64,000 nt of DNA from MFD04580-c1 sp963702995 (lineage in GTDB: Bacteria > Planctomycetota > Phycisphaerae > Tepidisphaerales > Tepidisphaeraceae), in contig OY969783.1 in assembly GCA_963702995.1 (NCBI GenBank), forward strand, positions 4,774,001 through 4,838,000, written 5' to 3'. A program made the translations under genes and the position numbers. Below, piece after piece: positions 52,701-59,920 of this stretch. Below the pieces are notes generated by a model that was not told the origin of the DNA, did no database searches, and saw only the letters and a program-made list of their open reading frames with translations. How positions within the stretch are numbered: position 1 is the stretch's first letter; every line of letters begins with the position of its first letter.

Positions 52701-53174
52701 GGCGGCCGCCAAGGCGGCGTTTTTTTCCACCTCGGCGGACTGCTCAATCACATCAACCACGAGGTCGGGCATCAGCGTGGATCGGGGCCCATGGCCGGCG
52801 TACGGGTCGCCCGCGTAGACGTGGCCGCGCATGCCGATCGCGCGGGTCGGGCCACCCGCGCGGACCTCATCCACCAGTCGCTCTTCAAACCGGGTCCACT
52901 GATAGGGGGCGATGAGCGTCACATCCGGCCGGAACTGCCGGGCGGCGTCCCAGAGCGTGGTGAACTCTGACCAGTAGGCGTCGATATCGTCGCGGTACAC
53001 CTCGATCGGCAGCAGCAGGATGCGGGCGCCCGGCGCGACGAAGGGGACAAGCGGCGCGACGCTCGGCCGCACGATCAGCAGTAGTTCGTGGCCGGCCTCC
53101 AGCAGCGCCCGGTAGAGGGGTTGGCGCAGGACCATGTCACCGATCGTGTCCGGGTTGCTGGCGAGGATCTTCAT
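49746..53174 (-). CDS. Three-domain glycan enzyme: GT9 heptosyltransferase-like, GT2-like, SAM methyltransferase
   Basis: 1142 aa in one unbroken frame. Residues 1-350 are a GT9/ADP-heptose-transferase fold (MKILASNPDTIGDMVLRQPL at the start; GYVGHDTGPMHLAAAVGRPV near 281, a nucleotide-sugar-binding signature). Residues 395-460 are charged and predicted coiled coil. Residues 515-740 resemble a GT2 domain (ITLVVRLHPSDDPRSPLRTL, LDPGTVLEPGALW) although a clear DxD is not seen. Residues 930-1110 are a class I methyltransferase (LLVIGCHEGLLLDRL, FDVICLSGQFEHLQAPLLSL, LLRPRGLVVFDAPN). Context with the Wzt-like ATPase suggests building and capping a surface polysaccharide. Confidence 0.88.
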   Translation of the reverse strand: MKILASNPDTIGDMVLRQPLYRALLEAGHELLLIVRPSVAPLVPFVAPGARILLLPIEVYRDDIDAYWSEFTTLWDAARQFRPDVTLIAPYQWTRFEERLVDEVRAGGPTRAIGMRGHVYAGDPYAGHGPRSTLMPDLVVDVIEQSAEVEKNAALAAALLGHPLAEIDPRITPDGPGLDAAKAVLSELGLETNSYWVACVGGTIHVPIKAWPAQRWAELLGGWFSRYGRRFLFVGVPEERPLIDEVMALLPEAARAVSAVWIGAEGTLSTLIGLSALSSGYVGHDTGPMHLAAAVGRPVLAVFGGGHWPRFVPRAAPGVSITVGVACIGCRWSCSFDTSHCIKEVPVAEVVQAVDDLEGGRVVGHSARALPPSNELRDRMIAEGARFAQRQLRDAAALARFIQEAKTATRPADALAEELAARKADLVAVSAQLDDALAQATAPGKSRDAAQRDADAQRETLAKRATEIGLLREQIARLQAPPPVPVRTAPPRRPMRKVIEDLVTGGRHPAPRRAARPLPSITLVVRLHPSDDPRSPLRTLESALSQQYPMLDLVVALPEDGAAPGALPAWVEPHSGRISRFVSVASPLGPFAGVEAAFETSKAAVLGWLDPGTVLEPGALWAVGEMFRRRPSIKSATFEESRLVGGWRFPAPTPAADVYSLIQRAGPMNLFVRREAYIALGPIDPAKGAAAGWEMALRYARRFGIYAARGHVVCRTASAVDDAGAIEPGSSEAADFEAARSAFLVSFGAAGRARCMLIHWTERVRARARRGLVADPFNYASAAARVVADRLPTLLPPAEPLQAPLLPLNGRPPSRLLFTTRDWLTAPSEQGRAHLVYHDRASAMAVATPPLSPETLDSVYAARALLATKPPIAPAPGRCSPFAGYRGGHAWEHLLRRTSCPLWWAQKPDYSDVSAARLLAAVAGIVRREDVAVRLLVIGCHEGLLLDRLKAFTRWRMSGAETNARSAAIARSKGHQVWETSVEDAAVTLPTSEQFDVICLSGQFEHLQAPLLSLRRLGQLLRPRGLVVFDAPNLDSRLARLFGPTWEGWEPPVHRTIMGRRGVRRLARAAGMRLLRFQTYTDCYRTARTLQLNQFGLAGVVPAGAPIDDALSRDAIRLTGWARLLWDWRGQGDTLTAVLRMR

Positions 53175-53292
53175 CAGAGGGCGTTCACCGCGCGGGAGAT
53201 ACGGAAAAGTTGTCGCCGACTCGGTCGTGTCGCAATTAAGTCACCGCATTCGCGAGCTGTGGAGTGTCGCGTTCGGAGCATTCTGTGCAAGC

Positions 53293-53432
53293 GGAAGGCC
53301 GACGAGGACGCCGGCGTCCCCGGAGGAGTGCCGTAGTTTTCGATGGAACGGAGCACTCGGGCACTTCCTGGGAACGCCAACGTCCCCGTCGGCCTCTTGT
53401 GTCGAGCCGACGAGGACGTCGGCGTTCCCAGG
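53293..53432. repeat. Family C inverted repeats
   Basis: A long hairpin, CTGGGAACGCCAACGTCC (53369-53386) with GGACGTCGGCGTTCCCAG (53415-53432), plus an outlying GGCCGACGAGGACGCCGGCG at 53298-53317. The core words match 28333-28383. It lies in the gap between divergent polysaccharide genes (53175-53575). Confidence 0.8.
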
Positions 53433-53575
53433 TTCAGCGTTTCCTCGATTCTTCAAGTAGACGATTACACCGCCGCGAGCGGCGCGCGGGTGAAACCGTG
53501 GAACGGCCCCGCGGGCTCTGCTACGATGCCGGTGTGACGACTGACAGGCCGGCCGCCGGCGGCGAAACGTCCGTG

Positions 53576-55016
53576 ATGATACGGGTCGCCGGTCTGGGCA
53601 AGAAATTCAAGATCTATCCCCGTCCCTGGGGGCGCGTGGCGGAATGGCTGACGGGCGGGCGCGTCGTCCGCCATGACGAATTCTGGGCCCTTCGCGACGT
53701 CAGCTTCGACGTCGGCCGGGGCGAATCGATCGGCGTCATCGGCGTGAACGGCTCCGGCAAATCCACCCTCCTCAAGATCCTTTCCGGCGCGATGTACCCC
53801 ACGGTCGGCTCGTTCACTGTTGGGGGGCGGGTGCTGAGCCTGCTGGAGCTGGGGACCGGCGTGAACCCGGACCTCACCGGCCGCCAGAACGTCGTTCAGG
53901 GCGCGCGGATGCTTGCCTTCCCGCCCGAGTACGCGCTGGCCAAGCTCCCTGAGATCGAGTCGTTCGCCGACCTTCCCAACGGCTTCTTCGATCGGCCGGT
54001 CAAGCTCTACAGCAGCGGGATGATGGTGCGGCTGGTGTTCAGCATGTTCGCCTGCTTTGAGCCGGACGTGTTCGTGATCGACGAGGCCCTGAGCGTCGGC
54101 GACGTCTTCTTCCAGCAGAAGTGCGCTCGGCGGCTCCAGGAGATGCGGGCCGCGGGGGTGACGATGCTATTCGTCAGCCACGACCTGAAAGCGGTCGAAG
54201 CGCTCTGCGACCGCGTCCTGGTCCTGCACCGCGGGAAGATGGCTCACGTCGGCGACAAGAAGACGGGCATTCGGCTCTACTACGCCTGCGGCGGCCAGGC
54301 CGCGCGCGACGCCGCGGGCCACGATTCGCCGCCCGTCGCCAGCGAGGCGGTTGACACCTCCGACGCGCGATCGTTCCGCAGCGCGCCCGATGAACCGTCC
54401 CCCACGCCGGCCTTCGCTCCCATCAACGCCGAAGAGATCGCCTGGGAACGCCCCGACGCGCGCAACGCGCTGGGCGGCGGCGAGGTCGAAATCACTGGCT
54501 ATTCTTTCAGGCATTCGAAGGAAGGCGTGACCCGGCTCGACCCCGTCGTGGAGCGGGGCCAGTGGCTCGAAGTGATCTTCCGGGGCGAGGCGCGCCGCCC
54601 GGCCCGATCGGTCAATTTCGGGCTGTCTCTCTACGATCGACTGAACCGGCTCGTCTTCGCGGGGGTGGATCAACGCGGACCTGCCGCCCGTTGACCTGTG
54701 GCCGGGGCAGATCGTCATCGCGAGATTCGCCATCAAGCTCGACCTGGAGCCGGACGAGTATATCGCCTCGTTCGGGGCGGCGCAGGCGCTGCCGGCCGCC
54801 ACAAACCCTGGCCGATGGGATCAGAACGTCGGCGGCGCGCGATACGGCGAATTGCCCCACGCGGCCGTCATCGCCGTCATCCCCCGGGCCGACGGCCGCC
54901 GCTTCAGCTTCGGCCCGGCGAACCTGCGGTGCGAGCTTGATGGGCTGATCCTCACCGACCGGGAGGCCGCCGATTCAGGCAACGAGCCGGAGCGGCTTGA
55001 GGCGTCGGCGGTTTAA
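53576..55016 (+). CDS. Polysaccharide ABC transporter ATP-binding protein, Wzt-like (frameshifted)
   Basis: About 480 aa. The ATPase domain opens MIRVAGLGKKFKIYPRPWGR with Walker A VIGVNGSGKSTLLKILSGAM, signature KLYSSGMMVRLVFSMF, Walker B VFVIDEALSVGDVFFQQKCA and H-loop LFVSHDLKAVEAL. The C-terminal Wzt_C-like carbohydrate-binding beta-sandwich starts near EVEITGYSFRHSKEG. After SLYDRLNRLVFAG it continues in another frame (GWINADLPPVDLWPGQIVIA ... YIASFGAAQ) to TAA 55014; the shift is at a five-G run near 54660. GTG 53534 is an alternative start. No Wzm permease lies in the window. Confidence 0.92.
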
Positions 55017-55027
55017 CTAGGGTGGTT

Positions 55028-55193
55028 AGTGGTCCGTTCCTGGCAAGATTGCGGGTGCGCGGTAATGCCATCCGACGTGCCGCCGGTGCCCTCACCGGCG
55101 GTCTTTTTGCGTCGTCGGCGACACCGCCGGTGAGGGCGCCGGCGGCACTTTGATTCGCGAGCGCACCCGCTGATTCAGATGGAGCGGCCCACC
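55028..55193. mobile_element. 166-bp MITE-like element with REP-hairpin core (family A, copy 1)
   Basis: Terminal inverted repeats AGTGGTCCGTTCC (55028-55040) and GGAGCGGCCCACC (55181-55193). Inside are GGCAAGATTGCGG, ATGCCATCCGACGTG, the left hairpin at 55081-55102, the right hairpin at about 55124-55145, then TTTGATTCGCGAG and CCCGCTGATTCAGATGGAGC. It has the same length and order as the copy at 56608-56773 and starts 12 nt after the stop of the Wzt-like gene. Confidence 0.9.
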
Positions 55194-55307
55194 GGTGGGC
55201 CGTCCCACCGAAAACCGCGGGCGCAGTGTTGGGGCGCGTGTGGGAGCGTCTGATCGTTCTGTCGGATTGAACGACGGGCAGAGACGGGATGTCGCGATCG
55301 TTGAGTC

Positions 55308-55397
55308 GTAGCAGGCACAGTCCATGTGCCGTCGCCGTGATTTCGCACGGCGGCGTCGCTGGAGGCAGGCGGACGGCACACGGAGTGTGCCTGCTAC
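55308..55397. repeat. Inverted repeat (family D, GTAGCAGGCACA)
   Basis: GTAGCAGGCACA (55308-55319) faces TGTGCCTGCTAC (55386-55397), with inner arms TGTGCCGTC / GACGGCACA. Word copies occur again at 56472-56510, where the TAG of the repeat serves as the stop codon of the methyltransferase gene. Confidence 0.85.
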
Positions 55398-55474
55398 GTT
55401 GGGCCCGGTCCCCGTGCGGCCCCGCAATTTCGGACGGAACGAATCACTCGTGCGATAGGCCGAGACGATCCCCG

Positions 55475-56476
55475 ATGGAGCAAACGAGCGTGAGTAATCC
55501 GGGCCTGGATTTGACGGCGGCCGCCGCGTGCTGGTGCGGCAACGATGATCTCGCGCCGTTCTCGCCTCACTACCGGCGATGCGGGGCCTGCGAGACGCTT
55601 GTCGCCATCCGGCGGCCGGCGTCGGATGTGACGCAGGTCGGCGCCGACGAAGCGGGGCTCTACGGCCGCGATTACTGGTACGGGCACCAAGAGCAGGATG
55701 TCGGGCTGCCCAACATCGAGTCGCGGGCGCGGACGGACCTCGCGGAGCGGTGCGCTCGATTGGCTCCGGACAGTGCTGAACTACAAGCTTCCGCCGGCAA
55801 CCGTCCAGGAGTTGGGCAGCGCCCACGGCGGGTTTGTCGCCCTGCTCCGCCGCGCGGGTTACGAGGCGACGGGCCTGGAGCTAAGCCCGTCGATCGTCGA
55901 ATACGCAACCAAAGTATTCGCCGCGCCGATGCGCTGCGGCCCGCTCGAAAGCCAGGCGATCGCGGCCGGCAGCCTGGACGTGATCGCGATGATGGACGTG
56001 CTGGAGCACCTCCCAAGCCCGGTGGCGACGATGGGCCACGCCGCGTCGCTGCTGAAGCCCGATGGCCTCTTTGTCGTCCAGACGCCCGCGTTCCCCGAGG
56101 GTGCGACGTATGAAGAAATGCTGTCTCGCGACGACTATTTTCTGAACCACATGCGGAACAAGCAGGCGGAGCACCTGTTCCTCTTCAGCCGCCGGGCCGC
56201 CACGGAACTGATGCGGCGGCTCGGCTTCCCGTTCGTCTCGTTCGAGCCGGCGATTTTCGCGGCGTACGACATGTACTTCGTCGCCTCCCGGGCCCCGCTA
56301 GAGAAAGCCCACCCGAACAGGTCCGCCAGGCCCTGACGGCATCTCCGGACGCCCGGTTTATCGGCGCGCTGCTAGAGGCCGCGCAGCAGCGCGACGCCTA
56401 CCTGACGGAAGCCACCGCGCGGCTGCGGGTCATTGATGGGCTCGTCGCCGAGATCGAGCGGCTGAAGGCAAAGTAG
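55475..56476 (+). CDS. SAM-dependent methyltransferase with zinc-ribbon-like N-terminus (frameshifted twice)
   Basis: About 333 aa. The N-terminus has a CxC...CxxC cluster (ACWCGNDDL, YRRCGACETLV) as in sugar C-methyltransferase-type proteins, then GLYGRDYWYGHQEQDVGLPN. After a shift near 55750 the methyltransferase core follows: VQELGSAHGGFVALLRRAGY, GLELSPSIVEYATKVF, SLDVIAMMDVLEHLPSPVAT and LLKPDGLFVVQTPAFPEGAT. A second shift near 56300 leads into a helical tail ending LVAEIERLKAK. Its neighbours suggest methylation of a polysaccharide or its chain end. It is bracketed by two copies of the 166-bp element. Confidence 0.85.
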
Positions 56477-56607
56477 CAGGCACACCTCGTGTGCCGTCGC
56501 CGCGAGGATCGCGCCACGCCGCCGCTCTGCCAAGCGTCCGTTCGGCCGGCCGGACGATCGGTTCGCGGTCGAGCGACCGTCGGCGGCACGCGATGCGATG
56601 CCCCATA

Positions 56608-56773
56608 AGTGGCCGCTCCCAGGCAAGATTGCGGCTGCGCGATGATGCCATCCGACGTGCCGCCGGTGCCCTCACCGGCGGGCGTCTTGAGTGGTCGGCA
56701 ACACCGCCGGTGAGGGCACCGGCGGCACTTTGAATCGCGGGTGTACCCGCTGATTTAGATGGAGCGGCCCACT
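56608..56773. mobile_element. 166-bp MITE-like element with REP-hairpin core (family A, copy 2)
   Basis: Terminal inverted repeats AGTGGCCGCTCC (56608-56619) and GGAGCGGCCCACT (56761-56773). Same orientation, length and internal order as 55028-55193. The right end reaches into the stop codon (complement of CTA, 56772-56774) of the YVTN propeller gene. Confidence 0.92.
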
Positions 56774-57842
56774 ACGGCGCGGTCTTGCCGACAACCAGGA
56801 TTGTGAACGAGTCCGGCAGGAATCGTCCGCGGCCGCCGCCGCGCTGGCCGCCCTGGCCGCCGGCTGGCTGACCGCCAGCCGGAGCGGATTCGGCGGTGAT
56901 CAGATAGATCTGGTTCGTCTTCGTGTCGAGCGTGGAGGTCTTCGCGCCGGCCTTGGTCTGCACCGTCTGCTCGACCACGAATTCGGTGGGGCTTGTTTCC
57001 TTGATGACCGTCAGCGTGCCGTCGCGCTGGGAGCTGAAGGCTTCCATCGTTGCGGGGTTGAACGCGGCCGCGTCAACGCCGGCGCCGATGGGGAGGCTGG
57101 TGATGACCTTCCCGTCCTCGGCGTTCAGGATCACCACCGTCTGCGGCTTGCGGCAGAAGGCGAACAGGATGTGATGCTTCGCGTCGATCGCCAGGCCGGC
57201 GGGCGTCCCGCCCTTGCCGCCCAGGTCGTAGTGGGAGATGACCTTCAGGTTCTTCGCGTCAATGACGGCGACGTTGTCCTTGTCCTCCACATCAATGTAG
57301 ATGCGGCCGCTCTCGTCCGACGCCGCCTGCTCCGGCGCCCCGCCGATGTCGATCGTGCCGACCGTCGATCCGTCGCGGCCGTCAAGCACCGTCACGTTCG
57401 GCGCGCGATGGCTCAGAACAAAGACGCGCTCGGTCGCCGGGTCGAAGAGGATACCGTCGGGGCTGCCTTCGACGTTGATCGTCTTGATCGTCGCCAGCGT
57501 GGTGGTGTCGAACATGACGACCGGGTTGCTGCTGGTAAAGCCGCGCTTGGACTTGGGGTCAACGCAGACGCCGTGAACGCCCATTGTCTTAGGGACTTCG
57601 CCGACCGACTTGAGCGTGGCCGAGTCGTAGACGTTGACGCGGCTCTTGTCGCCGTCGGAGCGCGGGACATAGAGGCGGCCGCCTTCGGCGTCGGCGAAGA
57701 CGTAATCGAAGCCACCCGAGCCACCCACCTTCTCGGTTTTAATGACGCGGTAAGATTGCTCGGCGGCGGGGGCGTCCGCGGCGTAGGCGGCCGAGGCGAG
57801 CAGCCCGATCCCGATAAATGCCAGGGTTCGCGGATGTAACAT
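56772..57842 (-). CDS. Secreted YVTN/YncE-type beta-propeller protein
   Basis: 356 aa with a signal peptide (TLAFIGIGLLASAAYAADAP). Propeller blades follow the YVTN pattern: FDYVFADAEGGRLYVPRS, NVYDSATLKSVGEVPK, GVHGVCVDPKSKRGFTSS, VEGSPDGILFDPATERVFVL, VTVLDGRDGSTVGTIDI and GIPSLP-like turns. A Gly/Gln/Arg-rich stretch (GGQPAGGQGGQRGGGRGR) interrupts the last blade, much like the insert in the propeller at 11722. The stop codon abuts a 166-bp repeat element. Ligand unknown. Confidence 0.88.
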   Translation of the reverse strand: MLHPRTLAFIGIGLLASAAYAADAPAAEQSYRVIKTEKVGGSGGFDYVFADAEGGRLYVPRSDGDKSRVNVYDSATLKSVGEVPKTMGVHGVCVDPKSKRGFTSSNPVVMFDTTTLATIKTINVEGSPDGILFDPATERVFVLSHRAPNVTVLDGRDGSTVGTIDIGGAPEQAASDESGRIYIDVEDKDNVAVIDAKNLKVISHYDLGGKGGTPAGLAIDAKHHILFAFCRKPQTVVILNAEDGKVITSLPIGAGVDAAAFNPATMEAFSSQRDGTLTVIKETSPTEFVVEQTVQTKAGAKTSTLDTKTNQIYLITAESAPAGGQPAGGQGGQRGGGRGRFLPDSFTILVVGKTAP

Positions 57843-58069
57843 GGCTTCTCCTGCGGAGGTAATGAATTGAGAGGCCGCTCGGTGCGGCTTCCTGGTAGTG
57901 ACGCCGGGCGGCGATATTCTTCCTTGAACCGGCCAAATCGTCCAGGCTTCACGAAACGACGCTTACGCTTGTTGGTGTGCTTCAGCGCGGCTTTGCAAGC
58001 CTGAGCCTGGGAACACCGACCTCCGCGTCGGCTTCACGCGAAACGCCGACGGAGACGTCGGCGGTCCCG

Positions 58070-58129
58070 CGGGGACGCTGGCGTTCCTACGGGGACGCTG
58101 GCGTTCCCACGGGGACGCTGGGGTGCCCA
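58070..58129. repeat. Three tandem 20-bp units next to a family C hairpin
   Basis: CGGGGACGCTGGCGTTCCNA is repeated at 58070, 58090 and 58110, the last copy slightly changed. Just upstream, 58005-58068 has CTGGGAACACCGACCTCCG and CGGAGACGTCGGCGGTCCC, a diverged family C hairpin. The gap 57843-58216 contains no gene. Confidence 0.85.
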
Positions 58130-58216
58130 CGGAGTGTCAAATCACTCCCTGCGTTTTGCAGACGGCTTGCAAAAAAAGACGAAACACCTGTGCCGGCGGC
58201 CGTGAAGGGACAGTCA

Positions 58217-59518
58217 ATGCGAACGATCCAAACCGATGTTCTGGTCTGCGGCGGCGGATGCGCCGGCCTCGCGGCCGCGTTGTCGGCCGCACGGAACGGG
58301 GCGAAAACGCTGCTCGTGGAACGGGCCGGCTTTGCCGGCGGCATCATCACCGCCGTCGGCCTTCCCTACTTCGACGGGCTGATCGACAAGCCCACCGGCC
58401 GCTTCGTCGTGCGGGGGATCGCGTTGGAACTGCTCGTCGCGTTGGGGGTAGCCAAGCCCGGCGCGCGGCGCATTGACGATTGCCGGCCGGACCTGATCAC
58501 CAAGTACTGGGGCTCGGTGATGATCCCCAACACCGACGCCTTCAAACTGCTCGCCGATTCGTTGATCCAGCGGCATCGTGACACCCTGCAGGTGCTCTAC
58601 CACAGCCTGGCGTGCGCGGTCGAGGTGAAAGGGGGGCGGATCGCCAGCGTCACGATCGCCAACAAGGATGGGCTGACGCGCGTCGAGGCGGCGCAGGTGG
58701 TCGATTGCACCGGCGACGCGGACGTGGCGGAGTGGTCGGGCTGCCCGACCGAGAAGATGGCGCCGCTCATGCCGATGACGATGCATTTCCGGATCGGCAA
58801 CGTCACACCGAGCGCAAAGACGGGGCCGGCCGCCAAACAGGCATTGATCGACGCGCGGAAGGCCGGGAAGCTGCCGGAGTTCTATGGCCCCGGTCTGATC
58901 TATGCGTTTGCCAAGGACGAGGCCTACATTCACGCGACGCGCGTGGCCGGCGACGCGACCGACGCGGCCGACCTGTCGTGCGCCGAGATGCAGGGCCGCG
59001 CCGACGCGTGGGCCATCTTCCGTGAATGGAAAGAGAAGGTGCCCGGCTTCGAAGAGAGCTATTTCATCGGCAGCGGGCCCTATATCGGCATTCGCGAGAG
59101 CCGCCGAATCGTTGGCGAAAGAGTGCTTTCCCTGGACGACCTTCAGAAGAACACCCGCTACGACGACGCCATCGCCACCGGCTGCTGGTTCCTGGACGTG
59201 CATCCGCCAACCACAACGACCGACAAGCCGTTCACCGGCTCAGGGTTCCAGCCGAAGCCGTACGACATTTCGTACCGCACGCTATTGCCTAAAGGGGTTG
59301 CCAATCTCGTCGTCGCCGGCCGCTGCCATTCGGCAAGCAAGGAGGCGGCCGCCTCGTCACGGGTGACCGTTACGGCGATGGCGATGGGAGAGGCCGCCGG
59401 ATGTGCCGCCGCGATGGCGGCCGCCGCGCGATCCGATGTCGCCAACGTCGATGGCGCAAAAGTGCGCGAGAAACTTGCGGCCGCCGGCGCCGGCCCCTTC
59501 ACCGAGGTGACTTCATGA
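58217..59518 (+). CDS. FAD-dependent oxidoreductase (FAD_oxidored family)
   Basis: 433 aa. Begins MRTIQTDVLVCGGGCAGLAA with the Rossmann FAD motif, then TLLVERAGFAGGIITAVGLP. A central VDCTGDADVAEWSG completes the FAD-binding fold and the C-terminal part has GVANLVVAGRCHSASKEAAA and AMAMGEAAGCAAAMA. This matches the large secondary family of planctomycete FAD-dependent dehydrogenases of unknown substrate. ATG 58217 follows AAGGGA at 6 nt. No export signal is present. Its TGA overlaps the ATG of the next gene. Confidence 0.9.
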   Translation: MRTIQTDVLVCGGGCAGLAAALSAARNGAKTLLVERAGFAGGIITAVGLPYFDGLIDKPTGRFVVRGIALELLVALGVAKPGARRIDDCRPDLITKYWGSVMIPNTDAFKLLADSLIQRHRDTLQVLYHSLACAVEVKGGRIASVTIANKDGLTRVEAAQVVDCTGDADVAEWSGCPTEKMAPLMPMTMHFRIGNVTPSAKTGPAAKQALIDARKAGKLPEFYGPGLIYAFAKDEAYIHATRVAGDATDAADLSCAEMQGRADAWAIFREWKEKVPGFEESYFIGSGPYIGIRESRRIVGERVLSLDDLQKNTRYDDAIATGCWFLDVHPPTTTTDKPFTGSGFQPKPYDISYRTLLPKGVANLVVAGRCHSASKEAAASSRVTVTAMAMGEAAGCAAAMAAAARSDVANVDGAKVREKLAAAGAGPFTEVTS

Positions 59519-59742
59519 GCCATTCGCCCGATCAAACCCTTCCAAAGCGTCCGTCGCCGGCCCCACCGGGCGTCACCCGTCGCCAGATCGTCAAAGCCGC
59601 GGTCATCACCGGCATCGCGGCGTCCGCTGGGCCGTCGTTCGCGTTAACGAATGCCAAGGCCGACGAGGGCGAAACCAAGCCCTTCACTCCCGAGAACGAC
59701 TACCCTTACTTCGGCCCCGAGCCCCAGGGGAAGGGCCGCTGA
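59515..59742 (+). CDS. Mini protein with twin-arginine signal, coupled to the FAD oxidoreductase
   Basis: 75 aa. A Pro-rich N-terminus leads to VTRRQIVKAAVITGIAASAG, a classical Tat signal, followed by only about 30 residues (DEGETKPFTPENDYPYFGPE). The ATGA overlap with the oxidoreductase stop indicates translational coupling. It could be a small exported partner, or could lend its Tat signal to the signal-less flavoprotein as a hitchhiker. No domain is recognised. Confidence 0.75.
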   Translation: MSHSPDQTLPKRPSPAPPGVTRRQIVKAAVITGIAASAGPSFALTNAKADEGETKPFTPENDYPYFGPEPQGKGR

Positions 59743-59920
59743 CACCGCCGCCGGTGATGCGGCCGCACATGGTTTTGCCCACCCGCAACCGTCACGTTTA
59801 GCAAGTTCGTGATGTAAAAAGTCTGGCGTCCCCAGAAACGCGAACGCCTTTTATGATGTCCGGCCGGGGAGGTGTCGCTCCGCGCCGCTGGCGCGGCGCG
59901 CCCGGCGTTTTGAGGTGTGC

